Of a stretch of DNA of 64,000 nucleotides, positions 7,712 to 15,948 are shown piece by piece. The stretch is taken from NCBI GenBank assembly GCA_963676345.2, contig CAXXTS010000001.1:620001-684000 (forward strand). Reading direction: 5' to 3'. The notes beneath the pieces were generated by a model, which saw only the letters and a program-made list of their open reading frames with translations, made no database searches and had not been told where the DNA came from. The translations under genes were made by a program, and so were the position numbers. The number at the start of each line of letters is the position of its first letter. Positions within the stretch are counted from its first letter, which is position 1. The DNA comes from G963665925 sp963676345 (lineage in GTDB: Bacteria > Bacillota > Clostridia > Peptostreptococcales > Acidaminobacteraceae).

Positions 7712-9056
7712 GTTTGTGTAAAATTATAAAATCTTCCACGAAAGTAGTTAGTGTTATAAACTAGACTACAGAGTGGAGGATTTTTTTATGAGTCGAAAGA
7801 AGAAAAACAACAAGATATCAGAACTGACAGAAACCCTGATGCTGGACAAGAATATCACCGATGTAGCAGACCTACAGAGTGTTCTGAAGGAAATGCTTAA
7901 GTCTGGTGTTGAGAAGCTACTCGAAGCAGAGCTGGACGATGAGCTTGGTTACGAACGTTACGATCGCCAGAATGAAAAGACAAACTACAGAAACGGGAAA
8001 TCAACGAAGCGTGTTAAGACTGATCTTGGTGAAGTTGATCTTGAGATCCCAAGAGACCGCAATGGCGAGTTTGATCCGCAAATTGTGCCAAAACACTCAA
8101 GTGATATTTCGGCTATTGAAGACAAAGTAATCTCGATGTATGGCAAAGGTATGTCTCAAAGAGATATCTCTGAGCACATAGAAGATCTATACGGCATGCC
8201 ACTCTCAGCGCAGTCAATTTCACGTATGACTGATAAAATCATCCCTCATATTGAGGAGTGGCAACACAGACCACTTGAAACTGAGTACCCTTTTGTCTTT
8301 ATGGATGCGATTCACTATAAGGTAAAGCAGAATAATCGCATTGTATCTAAAGCGGCTTATGTTGTTGTGGGCATAAATACAGATGGAATGAAAGACGTTC
8401 TAGGTATCTGGATAGGTGAAAATGAGACAAGCAAGTTCTGGTTAAAGGTTCTGACTGACTTGAAGAATCGTGGTGTTCAAAAGGTTACAATCTTTAGTGT
8501 TGACGGTCTGTCAGGCTTTGAACAAGCGATCAAAGCAACATATCCGGAGTCTATTGTACAGCGCTGCATCATTCATCAAATCCGCTCTTCAACACGATAT
8601 GTCAGCTACAAGCATATAAAAGAACTTATGAAAGATCTTAAATCTGTCTATCAAGCACCGAATGAAGAATCAGGATATCAGATGCTCATGGGATTTGAAG
8701 AAAAATGGAGTTCACAGTATCCACGTTGTATAAAATCCTGGAAAGACAACTGGGGTGTTATATCACCATTTTTCGCATACTCAGCAAACATCAGAAAGAT
8801 CATGTATACGACCAATATCATTGAAAATCTGAATAGACAGTATCGAAAAGTAACTAAGGGAAAACCAGTGTATCCAACCGATATGTCACTGATGAAGTCC
8901 CTTTACTTAGCAACTGAAAATGCAACAAAGAAGTGGTCCCAGCGCCAGCGAAACTGGGATCAGATAATAAACGAACTCTCGATTATCCATTCATAATCGA
9001 GAGTTCCTAAAAAGTTCATATTTACTGCTTTCGTGGCAGATTATTTACACAAAATT
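7712..9056 (+). mobile_element. Second IS256-family element nested in the IS3 element (ends approximate)
   Basis: The ends carry related inverted sequences: left TTTGTGTAAAATTATAAA... leading to CCACGAAAG at 7736-7744, right (reversed) TTTGTGTAAATAATCTG CCACGAAAG. The left copy has about six extra bases, and I found no clean target duplication, so exact limits are uncertain. It lies between OrfB and the right inverted repeat of the IS3 element, so it inserted after or together with it. It is clearly different from the 1344-base element. Confidence 0.75.
7788..8996 (+). CDS. IS256-family transposase, second type
   Basis: 402 residues from ATG 7788, chosen over GTG 7773 because GTGGAGGA sits between them. 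Mutator family: KLLEAELDDELGYERYDR near residue 47, NYRNGKSTKRVKTDLGEV, then PRDRNGEFDPQIV. Catalytic Asp in YPFVFMDAIHYK and FSVDGLSGFEQAI, Glu in TTNIIENLNRQYRKVTKGK. Only distantly similar to the transposase at 4379-5572, so it is a separate IS type. Length and motifs are complete, hence probably functional. Confidence 0.95.
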   Translation: MSRKKKNNKISELTETLMLDKNITDVADLQSVLKEMLKSGVEKLLEAELDDELGYERYDRQNEKTNYRNGKSTKRVKTDLGEVDLEIPRDRNGEFDPQIVPKHSSDISAIEDKVISMYGKGMSQRDISEHIEDLYGMPLSAQSISRMTDKIIPHIEEWQHRPLETEYPFVFMDAIHYKVKQNNRIVSKAAYVVVGINTDGMKDVLGIWIGENETSKFWLKVLTDLKNRGVQKVTIFSVDGLSGFEQAIKATYPESIVQRCIIHQIRSSTRYVSYKHIKELMKDLKSVYQAPNEESGYQMLMGFEEKWSSQYPRCIKSWKDNWGVISPFFAYSANIRKIMYTTNIIENLNRQYRKVTKGKPVYPTDMSLMKSLYLATENATKKWSQRQRNWDQIINELSIIHS

Positions 9057-9371
9057 TGGGACAGTCTCTTTTCGTGTCCAAGGGATTGACGTAAGTCCAA
9101 ACACTTCATTAAAAAGAACACGCTCATAGTACTTGTTAATTTCAGCAATTTCCTCACTGAAATCTTCAAAGTAAAATCCACTGCCATACTGCCTTTCAAT
9201 GTCTTCTTTTTTACTAACTATATTTGCCTTAACTTCTGCTTCTTTGAGCTGTTTTGCTGTTTCAATCTGATCTGCACCGTTAATAACCGTGCTCCCGCCA
9301 TGACTTCCAGAACAGCCCGTTATTAATGTCATGCATACTATGAGTGTAATAAGGTACTTTAGTTTTTTCAT

Positions 9372-9605
9372 GATGCCTCCGTTTTTTTATGATGCCGTTT
9401 CATATCTGTCTTCTTCACCTTACATTTCCTATGTAAATCTTACTCGTTTAGTATTTGTCATGAGTTGTTTTCACAAAGCACTTCTTCTGAAAAATCGAAT
9501 CTTAAAATATGTAGCGACATGGGCTATCCTTTTCCTGCACTTAATTCTTAGTCATTGGATCTTTTGTTTCTATGAAGTCCTTTTTCAAAAATTTCATATT
9601 TCTAC
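9372..9605. repeat. Duplicated 234-bp spacer between lipoprotein genes A and B
   Basis: Nearly the same sequence as 11151-11384, with only scattered differences. It runs from the stop of one gene (after ...TTCTACTTATTCAT) to the ribosome binding site GGAGGCATCATG of the next. It is therefore part of the tandem repeat unit (gene plus spacer). The plus-strand ORFs inside it are conserved only because the DNA is duplicated. Confidence 0.85.
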
Positions 9606-11150
9606 TTATTCATAAATACTTGTTGTACTATACTCATTGATGAAATCTTCTAAATTTAATGTTTCATCAAACTCAACAATTTTTAATTTGTTATCAAGTT
9701 CATGCCCATATATATCTAATAAACTAAAACTATCTAGTTCAGCTCGGATTTTATATAATCCATACATCATGCTTGATAGAGAAGAGTCTTCTCTAAAATG
9801 TTTTTCTGATAGAATATTTTTTCTAAAAGAGTCAATTATAATGTGCCTCATATCGTCATTATAATTATAGAAAAACACAAAACTACGTGTTCTATCTTGT
9901 CTTCCATAAGGATTTTGATCTTTTACCTGTGTTAAATCGGTTATTTTTGAAACAATACTCTTTAGCAGATCATAAGAAATCTCTTCATTTTCTTTCAACA
10001 AATAGTACAATGAAATATCATAGCCATTATCTAAAAAAACCTCATCCAGAAAATTCTCATTCTCATACACATTTGAAGTGTCATAAGCTTTTTCATACGG
10101 ATCTGAATATGTGTTAAAACAAACAGGCGCGCTAAACTGGACTATGAAATCTTCTGCGCCTTCTTCTTTAATAATTGCGTTTACTTTTTCTGAAAGTATT
10201 TTCTGTGTTAGTACGTGCTTGTATGTATCTAGTCCATAACTATCCGTTGAAAACTCTAATGTGTAATCGTTCTTAGGAGCAAAGAAATAGGTTCTAGGCC
10301 CTCCTGTTCTAACATGATTTGGCTTAATATAAACAAACTCTTCATTGTATTTTTCATGTAGACTATTTAGTGTTTCATATACTTTATCAGTCACACCCAG
10401 TTTGTCTTGGTTTTCATAATGCGTATTCTTTATACAATTATCCTTATAAGGATCCGTTCTACTTATCGGTTGATTGAACACATATTGTCCAAATTTCGAA
10501 GGCTTAATATTGTATATCCTGTAAGTGTATTCAGTAGTCTTTAAACCCTTCTCATTCCATTTTTTTATTATTTTGGGAATACATTTTTCAACAACTTGAT
10601 GCCTGTCATAGTCATTTTGATAATCTTCTTCTGTTAATCCATCAAAGAAGGTTGTCAAATAAATATCCATTGACCTAACATGTTTTTCTGGTGCTTCGAA
10701 GAAATCGTCAGCAGCTAATGAACCTTGTCTATATGCATTCAAACTGTCATTATAGTATTCGTTTTTCACACGTATTCTCGCGTAAAATTCCATTTCACTT
10801 ATGTTAAGCACTTTTTTACTAATAACACGTTCACTTCCATTGAACTCTTCTTCATAAAGAACTTGTTCATTTATGTTAAACACTTCATTATAAAGAACAC
10901 GCTCATAGTACTTGTTAATTTCAGTAATTTCCTCACTGAAATCCTCAAAGTAGAATCCGCTGCCATACTGCCTTTCAATGTCTTCTTTTTTACTAACTAT
11001 ATTTGCCTTAACTTCCGCTTCTTTGAGCTGCTTTGCTGTTTCAATCTGATCTGCACCGTTAATAACCGTGCTCCCGCCATGACTTCCAGAACAGCCCGTT
11101 ATTAATGTCATGCATACTATGAGTGTAATAAGGTACTTTAGTTTTTTCAT
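9606..11150 (-). CDS. Tandem-array lipoprotein B, unknown function
   Basis: 514 residues. Signal peptide MKKLKYLITLIVCMTLITGC ends in lipobox LITG|C, so it is predicted to be lipid-anchored outside the membrane. A coiled-coil-like charged stretch follows (residues 33-60). Residues 1 to about 225 are nearly identical to paralogue C; the centre differs; a block with EEGAEDFIVQFSAPVCFNT is again conserved; the last ~130 residues diverge strongly, ending TTSIYE. I recognise no known family. The RBS GGAGG is well placed. It is cotranscribed with C (upstream) and broken A (downstream) across 234-base spacers, assuming one promoter. Confidence 0.85.
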   Translation of the reverse strand: MKKLKYLITLIVCMTLITGCSGSHGGSTVINGADQIETAKQLKEAEVKANIVSKKEDIERQYGSGFYFEDFSEEITEINKYYERVLYNEVFNINEQVLYEEEFNGSERVISKKVLNISEMEFYARIRVKNEYYNDSLNAYRQGSLAADDFFEAPEKHVRSMDIYLTTFFDGLTEEDYQNDYDRHQVVEKCIPKIIKKWNEKGLKTTEYTYRIYNIKPSKFGQYVFNQPISRTDPYKDNCIKNTHYENQDKLGVTDKVYETLNSLHEKYNEEFVYIKPNHVRTGGPRTYFFAPKNDYTLEFSTDSYGLDTYKHVLTQKILSEKVNAIIKEEGAEDFIVQFSAPVCFNTYSDPYEKAYDTSNVYENENFLDEVFLDNGYDISLYYLLKENEEISYDLLKSIVSKITDLTQVKDQNPYGRQDRTRSFVFFYNYNDDMRHIIIDSFRKNILSEKHFREDSSLSSMMYGLYKIRAELDSFSLLDIYGHELDNKLKIVEFDETLNLEDFINEYSTTSIYE

Positions 11151-11384
11151 TATGCCTCCGCTTCTTTAAGATGCCGTTTCATATCTGTCTTCTTCACCTT
11201 ATATTTCCTATGTAGATCTCACTCGTTTAAATGTTCGTCATGAGTTGTTTTCAAAAGCACTTCTTCTGAAAAATCGAATCTCAAAATATGTAGCGACATG
11301 GGCTATCCTTTTCCTGCACTTAATTCTTAGTCATTGGATCTTTTGTTTCTATGAAGTCCTTTTTCAAAAATTTCATATTTCTAC
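11151..11384. repeat. Duplicated 234-bp spacer between lipoprotein genes B and C
   Basis: Second copy of the spacer described at 9372-9605, same length and near-identical. No gene on either strand is supported inside it. I see no clear promoter or terminator, consistent with a single transcript through the array. Confidence 0.8.
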
Positions 11385-12923
11385 TTATTCATATATACTT
11401 GTCCTACTATACTCTTCTATAAAATCTTCAAGACTCAAACTTTCATCAAACCGCAAAATCTTTAACTTTTCTTCTTGTTCATGCCCGTATACATCCAGTA
11501 TTGCAAATGCGTCCGTATCTTCTCTTGTTTTGTATCTATTAAATGCCATGCTCGATACTGACGATGACTCTCTAAAATACTTGTATGTAACTGCTTCCTT
11601 ATAGAAGCTATCTATCAATATAGGCAAATACGCATTATCAAAGTCATAAAAAAACACAAAAAACCTTGTTCTGTCATATAAATCATTCGAGTTTGTACCG
11701 TATACCTGAATCAAACCCGCTATTCTCTTTACAATCCTGTGAATCAGGCTATAGTCATACTCTCCTGTATTATCAATATAGTATAATGCGGTCTCGTAAC
11801 CACTATCTAAAAACACCTCATCCAGAAAATTCTCGTTCGCATACACATTTGAAGTGTCATAAGCTTTTTCATATGGATCAGAACGTGTGTTAAAGCAAAC
11901 AGGCGCGCTAAACTGGACTATGAAATCTTCTGCGCCTTCTTCTTCAATAATGGCATTTACTTTTTCTGAAAGTATTTTCTGTGTTAGTACGTGCTTGTAT
12001 GTGTCTAATTTGCCTGAAAAGTTCATTGAAAACTCTAAAGTTTCATCTTTAACGGGTGCAAATAAATATGTCATTCCACCGTCATGATGATTGGGCTTAA
12101 TATAAACAAATTCTTCATTGTACTTTGTATGTAGATATTCTAGTAATTCATATATTTTATCAGTTGCACCGAGTTTGTATTGGTTTTCATAATGCGTATT
12201 CCTTATACAATTAACATTGTAAGGATCCGTTCTACTTATCGGTTGATTGAACACATATTGTCCAAATTTCGAAGGCTTAATATTGTATATCCTGTAAGTG
12301 TATTCAGCAGTCTCTAAACCCTTCTCATTCCATTTTTTTATTATTTTGGGAATACATTTTTCAACGACTTGATGCCTGTCATAGTCATTTTGATAATCTT
12401 CTTCTGTTAATCCATCAAAGAAGGTCGTCAAATAAATATCCATTGACCTAACATGCTTTTCCGGTGCTTCGAAGAAGTCTTCAGCGGCTAATGAACCTTG
12501 TCTATATGCATTCAAACTGTCATTATAGTATTCGTTTTTCACACGTATTCTCGCGTAAAATTCCATTTCACTTATGTTAAGCACTTTTTTACTAATAACA
12601 CGTTCACTTCCATTGAACTCTTCTTCATAATGAACTTGTTCATTTATGTTAAACACTTCATTATAAAGAGCACGCTCATAGTACTTGTTAATTTCAGCAA
12701 TTTCCTCACTGAAATCCTCAAAGTAAAATCCGCTGCCATACTGCCTTTCAATGTCTTCTTTTTTACTAACTATATTTGCCTTAACTTCTGCTTCTTTGAG
12801 CTGCTTTGCTGTTTCAATTTGATCTGCACCGTTAATAACCGTGCTCCCGCCATGACTTCCAGAACAGCCCGTTATTAATGTAATACATACTATGAGTGTG
12901 ATTAGGTACTTTAGTTTTTTCAT
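11385..12923 (-). CDS. Tandem-array lipoprotein C, unknown function
   Basis: 512 residues, first gene of the array in transcription order. Signal peptide MKKLKYLITLIVCITLITGC with lipobox. N-terminal half is almost the same as B (including the HVRSMDIYLTTFFDGLTEED region). Variable patches are at about residues 235-300 (KLGATDKIYELLEYLHTKYN..., NFSGKLDTYKH) and from about residue 385 onward (YETALYYIDNTGEYDYSLIH...). C-terminal SRTSIYE is shared. The pattern of constant and variable blocks suggests gene conversion among copies. Function unknown; surface location inferred from the lipobox. Confidence 0.85.
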   Translation of the reverse strand: MKKLKYLITLIVCITLITGCSGSHGGSTVINGADQIETAKQLKEAEVKANIVSKKEDIERQYGSGFYFEDFSEEIAEINKYYERALYNEVFNINEQVHYEEEFNGSERVISKKVLNISEMEFYARIRVKNEYYNDSLNAYRQGSLAAEDFFEAPEKHVRSMDIYLTTFFDGLTEEDYQNDYDRHQVVEKCIPKIIKKWNEKGLETAEYTYRIYNIKPSKFGQYVFNQPISRTDPYNVNCIRNTHYENQYKLGATDKIYELLEYLHTKYNEEFVYIKPNHHDGGMTYLFAPVKDETLEFSMNFSGKLDTYKHVLTQKILSEKVNAIIEEEGAEDFIVQFSAPVCFNTRSDPYEKAYDTSNVYANENFLDEVFLDSGYETALYYIDNTGEYDYSLIHRIVKRIAGLIQVYGTNSNDLYDRTRFFVFFYDFDNAYLPILIDSFYKEAVTYKYFRESSSVSSMAFNRYKTREDTDAFAILDVYGHEQEEKLKILRFDESLSLEDFIEEYSRTSIYE

Positions 12924-13330
12924 GATGCCTCCGTTTTTTTATGATGCCGTTTCACGTCTATCTTTTCACTTTATGTTTCATCCATAACTTGCACATATAG
13001 TCACTATTCATCATGATGATTGTTCATGAACAGTATCTGTGGTTGAGTGCAGGCGTTCCATTAACGCTTCATCAATATAACAAATTTCGGTTTTCGTTAT
13101 ATTATGGTTTTATTACCTTTATATACCATATCGGATGCAAAAAAATAGGTCGACCCATTCTCCCACAATAGTCAACCCAAAATTACTATAGCATATATGC
13201 CTCACATATTAATGTCGTACTTACATAAGTAACCATATTATTACCTTTTTCACCCATAATTGACCTAAAAAGAATTTTTCTAATCTATAGAAGAAGTTTA
13301 CAAATCTACTCTGGTCAAAGATTCTCAGAC
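12924..13330. other. Gene-free region upstream of the lipoprotein array
   Basis: About 400 bases with no supported gene. It should hold the promoter of the minus-strand lipoprotein array. It contains an inverted repeat ATATAAC...GTTATAT (about 13076-13105) and repeated GTCGACCCA / GTCAACCCA sequences near 13151 and 13183 that could bind a regulator. I could not pick a convincing -35/-10 pair. Confidence 0.4.
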
Positions 13331-13360
13331 GAAAAACCACACCCAATCATTCAGGTGTGG
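13331..13360 (-). terminator. Rho-independent terminator downstream of the 33-codon ORF and GntR gene
   Basis: Read on the minus strand: CCACACC, 10-base loop, GGTGTGG, then TTTTTC. Stem 13337-13343 with 13354-13360. Ends the minus-strand transcript coming from the GntR / short-ORF side. Between it and the ORF stop (13361-13440) I see nothing else. Confidence 0.85.
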
Positions 13361-13440
13361 TCAAATATAATCAAATTATTCATTTTTAAAGCGGCACTCA
13401 AACCCCTAAATTTTCAACAAATGGTCGCTATCTCATGTGC

Positions 13441-13542
13441 TTAGATGCTCGGACAACCGAATGTCATAAACGCCACACTGCGTCCTAGCTGCTTATTATT
13501 TTCATCAGCACTTTTTGCACTCTTTAGTTTGATATCTACCAT
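13441..13542 (-). CDS. 33-residue ORF with strong RBS, possible secreted or signalling peptide
   Basis: ATG at 13542 preceded by GTGGAGGAAAAG, one of the better ribosome binding sites in the window. The product starts MVDIKLKSAKSADENNKQLG and ends RSVAFMTFGCPSI: a polar N-terminal half, then a short hydrophobic segment with a single Cys four residues from the end. A clear terminator follows at 13331-13360. The layout resembles a leader-plus-core peptide precursor, but no processing or maturation genes lie nearby. It could instead be the relic of a longer gene. Not recognised. Confidence 0.4.
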   Translation of the reverse strand: MVDIKLKSAKSADENNKQLGRSVAFMTFGCPSI

Positions 13543-13713
13543 CTTTTCCTCCACGTTCTACTGCCAACTAAACAATTTATCTCGGGTATGGTGATAATTC
13601 AATGGGCAGTACTATTGGCTTGGTAAATTCGTAGTTTCTATTCCTTATCTATGCATACTTGCTCTAATGTGTTCATTGATGAACTTATCTAAAACCAACT
13701 GATTATATCTCGA

Positions 13714-14388
13714 TCAAACTATGAGCGAACGTCTGTGCAACTGAGTGCGTTCAACCATTTCTTCAAGATTTCCTTCATCAATCGCATCAATAATTGCACG
13801 ATGTTCTTCAAGAACTTCATTCAGTCGTTCTCCCATACGTACAGAACATTTTCTATATGATGTAAGAAGTGTATAAAAGCCCTTTAAGATTTTTTGTAGA
13901 TACCTGTTTTCAGTCATTTCACAAAGCTTATTATGAAATTTCTCATCAAGTGCAAGTACGCTTTCAAAATCTTCTTTTCTCTTGTAAAACTCCATCAAAT
14001 CATAATATTCTCTGAGCTCATCCAGATCTATAGAGTCACATTTTTCAAACGCAAAAACTACAGCCAGCTCTTCGATTGCCGCTAGAACCTCTACAATATC
14101 CTTGGCATCCTGATCGGTAACCCCAACCACTACAACACCTACATTAGGCGTATAGTCTATCAAACCATCGACAACAAGCTGTCTCAAAGCTTCGCGAACA
14201 GGCGTCCTGCTAACACCAAACTTACTTGTTAAATCCAACTCTTTAATTCTTTCTCCAGGCGCATAAATTTTATTTAGAATATCTTCACGAACACTTTTCA
14301 TTATTTGCTCTGTAAGTGACGTCCCTATTTTTACTCTATCCAGTTTGTTGATACTTACACCCCCTTGCTTTTGCGCATAGTCATACAC
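13714..14388 (-). CDS. GntR-family (FCD) transcriptional regulator
   Basis: 224 residues. N-terminal winged HTH (SVREDILNKIYAPGERIKEL ... FGVSRTPVREALRQLVVDGL, residues ~34-90) and a C-terminal FCD ligand-binding domain (EVLAAIEELAVVFAF, LDEKFHNKLCEMTENRYL, EEHRAIIDAIDEGNLEE). FCD regulators usually respond to organic acids. It lies last in the citrate-lyase-like cluster, 86 bases after citG. ATG 14388 has little RBS; AAGGGGGTG about 28 bases further in may serve a shorter form starting before LDRVKIG. The frame continues 22 codons beyond the UGA stop. Confidence 0.85.
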   Translation of the reverse strand: MYDYAQKQGGVSINKLDRVKIGTSLTEQIMKSVREDILNKIYAPGERIKELDLTSKFGVSRTPVREALRQLVVDGLIDYTPNVGVVVVGVTDQDAKDIVEVLAAIEELAVVFAFEKCDSIDLDELREYYDLMEFYKRKEDFESVLALDEKFHNKLCEMTENRYLQKILKGFYTLLTSYRKCSVRMGERLNEVLEEHRAIIDAIDEGNLEEMVERTQLHRRSLIV

Positions 14389-14474
14389 GAGTACGAATTA
14401 CAGATTATTTTTCCTAATACATATTATGTGAATGTTTATAACAATTATCTGCTCACATTTATTTAAATCAGCAT

Positions 14475-15326
14475 TCAATTTATGGCACCTTCAACCAATC
14501 CCATATAGATTGCTACAGCCAATAAATCCGCTGATCCACCTGGACTGATATTCTTTTCAACAAAGGCTTCATCCAAACATTTAACCTTTTTCATCGCATC
14601 TTGTTGCAGTATGCCACCTTCATCTAAGAAACCTTTCGCTTGTATCTGAACCTGTTTCAATGTTTGTAAGTCATGTCGAGTTACGATATTACTATCCTCA
14701 CAAGAAGCCATTAGGGAAAACAACATTTGTATGCCGAGTTCATCCAAACTTAGATTGTTGTACATTGTGCTTCTATAAACTGGCACAGCCATTTTAAGTA
14801 CTGTTTCATAACCTGATTCGACTTCACCACGAATACCCTTTGTACCATACTTCACGTATGCCGCTTCTCCATGTGTTTCTGTCTTATTCTCACCAAGTTC
14901 TCGAGAACAAATTCCATGCGTCATTTCTGAGACAACTTGTGCTATTAATTCTATAGTAGGTGTTCTACAATTGTTTACAGCAAATAGATACGAGGTCGCT
15001 GCTACGAGGAGTCCAATATTAAAGATCATTCCTTTATGTGTATTGACACCTCGAGTTGCACGAAACATGTCCATCTCCATTTGTACACCGACTGGCCGTA
15101 TCTGAAAAAAAAGATCTTCAAGTCTTTTTCCCCGCCATTCATCTGCTATGGACGCTATCCTATGCAATCCACCGCTAAAAGCCGAAGCACTTGCCATAAA
15201 TGTAAAATGATCCATATCCGTATGTGCACCAGGATTATTCCGATCGACTAGTCCGGGTTTAGGTGTCACACCAACTTCATAGAGTGCTGCTTGAATTCCT
15301 AAAGATGCAAATTTAGTACTTAACAT
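14475..15326 (-). CDS. citG: CitG: triphosphoribosyl-dephospho-CoA synthase
   Basis: 283 residues. Makes 2'-(5''-triphosphoribosyl)-3'-dephospho-CoA from ATP and dephospho-CoA, precursor of the citrate lyase prosthetic group. The family signature VTPKPGLVDRNNPGAHTDMD is at residues ~20-39, with GVNTHKGMIFNIGLL near 94 and the C-terminal SPGGSADLLAVAIYM. Good RBS (GGAGGGTAAT). A strong terminator lies between it and the LeuD-like gene upstream, so it may have its own promoter or depend on readthrough. It works with CitX and CitD encoded in the same cluster. Confidence 0.92.
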   Translation of the reverse strand: MLSTKFASLGIQAALYEVGVTPKPGLVDRNNPGAHTDMDHFTFMASASAFSGGLHRIASIADEWRGKRLEDLFFQIRPVGVQMEMDMFRATRGVNTHKGMIFNIGLLVAATSYLFAVNNCRTPTIELIAQVVSEMTHGICSRELGENKTETHGEAAYVKYGTKGIRGEVESGYETVLKMAVPVYRSTMYNNLSLDELGIQMLFSLMASCEDSNIVTRHDLQTLKQVQIQAKGFLDEGGILQQDAMKKVKCLDEAFVEKNISPGGSADLLAVAIYMGLVEGAIN

Positions 15327-15341
15327 ATTACCCTCCTGCTT

Positions 15342-15403
15342 AAAAAAGACTCCTCCCCTTCTTTTTTATCTATCACATAAAAAGTACAGAAGGGGCAGGA
15401 GCC
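15342..15403 (-). terminator. Strong terminator between the LeuD-like gene and citG
   Basis: Minus strand: GGCTCCTGCCCCTTCT, long A/T-rich loop, AGAAGGGGAGGAGTC, then TTTTTT. It separates the main operon from citG-gntR. Confidence 0.8.
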
Positions 15404-15428
15404 TATAATTGGGAGAAGCTTAAAACTT

Positions 15429-15947
15429 TTAAGCCTGAGCTTTTCCTTTCAAATACGGGAATAACCCTCCAGCATTCATGATGTCTTTTTCCAAATTACC
15501 AACACCATCACCGCTAAACGTTAAATTCTTCGTAAGATTGTATATTTCACCTTTTTCAATATCTACTTCCAGTTCATCTCCAGTTTCAATCTTCTTATCT
15601 TGTATCGCTTGTGACAGCGTCTTAACAAAAAGCACCGGATACCCATTGTTAATTGCATTTCTATAGTATATTCTTGAACACGTTTCAGCCAATATACATG
15701 GAACGCCAGCATACTCCAGACAATAAACCGCATGTTCTCTACTGGATCCACAACCAAAGTTTTTACCCGCAACAACAAAATCTCCAGGTTGTACTTCTTT
15801 TGCAAAATGCTCCATTCCAGGAAAATATTCAAATGCGTATTGCGGCATCTGATTTGGATCTGTTTCAGCCAAATATTTATTGTGATAAATCAGATCTGTA
15901 TCTACATCGTCACCAAAGACCCACGCCTTACCTTTTAATTTACTCAT
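15429..15947 (-). CDS. LeuD-type hydro-lyase small subunit
   Basis: 172 residues, aconitase swivel domain of the isopropylmalate isomerase / dimethylmalate dehydratase / homoaconitase group. VFGDDVDTDLIYHNKYLAE near residue 10 is the substrate-loop region (YLAET in place of the YLRx of known enzymes). KNFGCGSSREHAV near 62 is the conserved loop with the catalytic Ser. One base separates it from the large subunit, and GGAGGCATAAT is its RBS. No leuA or leuB is near, so a role in leucine synthesis is unlikely; it probably forms the hydratase of this catabolic cluster. Confidence 0.85.
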   Translation of the reverse strand: MSKLKGKAWVFGDDVDTDLIYHNKYLAETDPNQMPQYAFEYFPGMEHFAKEVQPGDFVVAGKNFGCGSSREHAVYCLEYAGVPCILAETCSRIYYRNAINNGYPVLFVKTLSQAIQDKKIETGDELEVDIEKGEIYNLTKNLTFSGDGVGNLEKDIMNAGGLFPYLKGKAQA

Positions 15948-15948
15948 A

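Larger units (their letters stand above)
6460..9099 (+). mobile_element. IS3-family element carrying a nested IS256-type element
   Basis: The outer ends are TGGTGCTAGTATAAATTG... at 6460 and ...GGGATTGACGTAAGTCCA at 9099. Reversed, the right end gives TGGACTTACGTCAATCCC; the two share the terminal TGG and a 12-base block GGACACGAAAAG, a 32-base imperfect inverted repeat. The target AAC is duplicated (6457-6459 and 9100-9102), as expected for IS3 (3-5 bp). It encodes OrfA and OrfB with a programmed frameshift site. A second IS256-type element lies between OrfB and the right end. Confidence 0.88.
3836..9371 (-). pseudogene. Lipoprotein array copy A, broken by three IS elements and a frameshift
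   Basis: Third paralogue of the lipoproteins at 9606-11150 and 11385-12923, now in pieces. The N-terminal segment lies at 9103-9371 (signal peptide with lipobox LITGC, to YYERVLFNEVF). The middle is at 5629-6459 and the C-terminal ~145 residues at 3836-4276 (ending RRTSIYE). An IS256-family element splits it at 4277-5620, and an IS3-family element containing a second IS256-type element splits it at 6460-9099. Independently, a run of seven T in the intact copies is six T here (6139-6144), which shifts the frame after KCIPKIIK. Long open stretches outside these lesions show the decay is recent. Confidence 0.9.

Noticed and set aside
10725..12878. Two conserved 126-codon plus-strand ORFs antisense to the lipoprotein genes
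   Set aside because: They mirror each other only because the lipoprotein genes are duplicated. No ribosome binding sites, and codon content is that of an antisense shadow.
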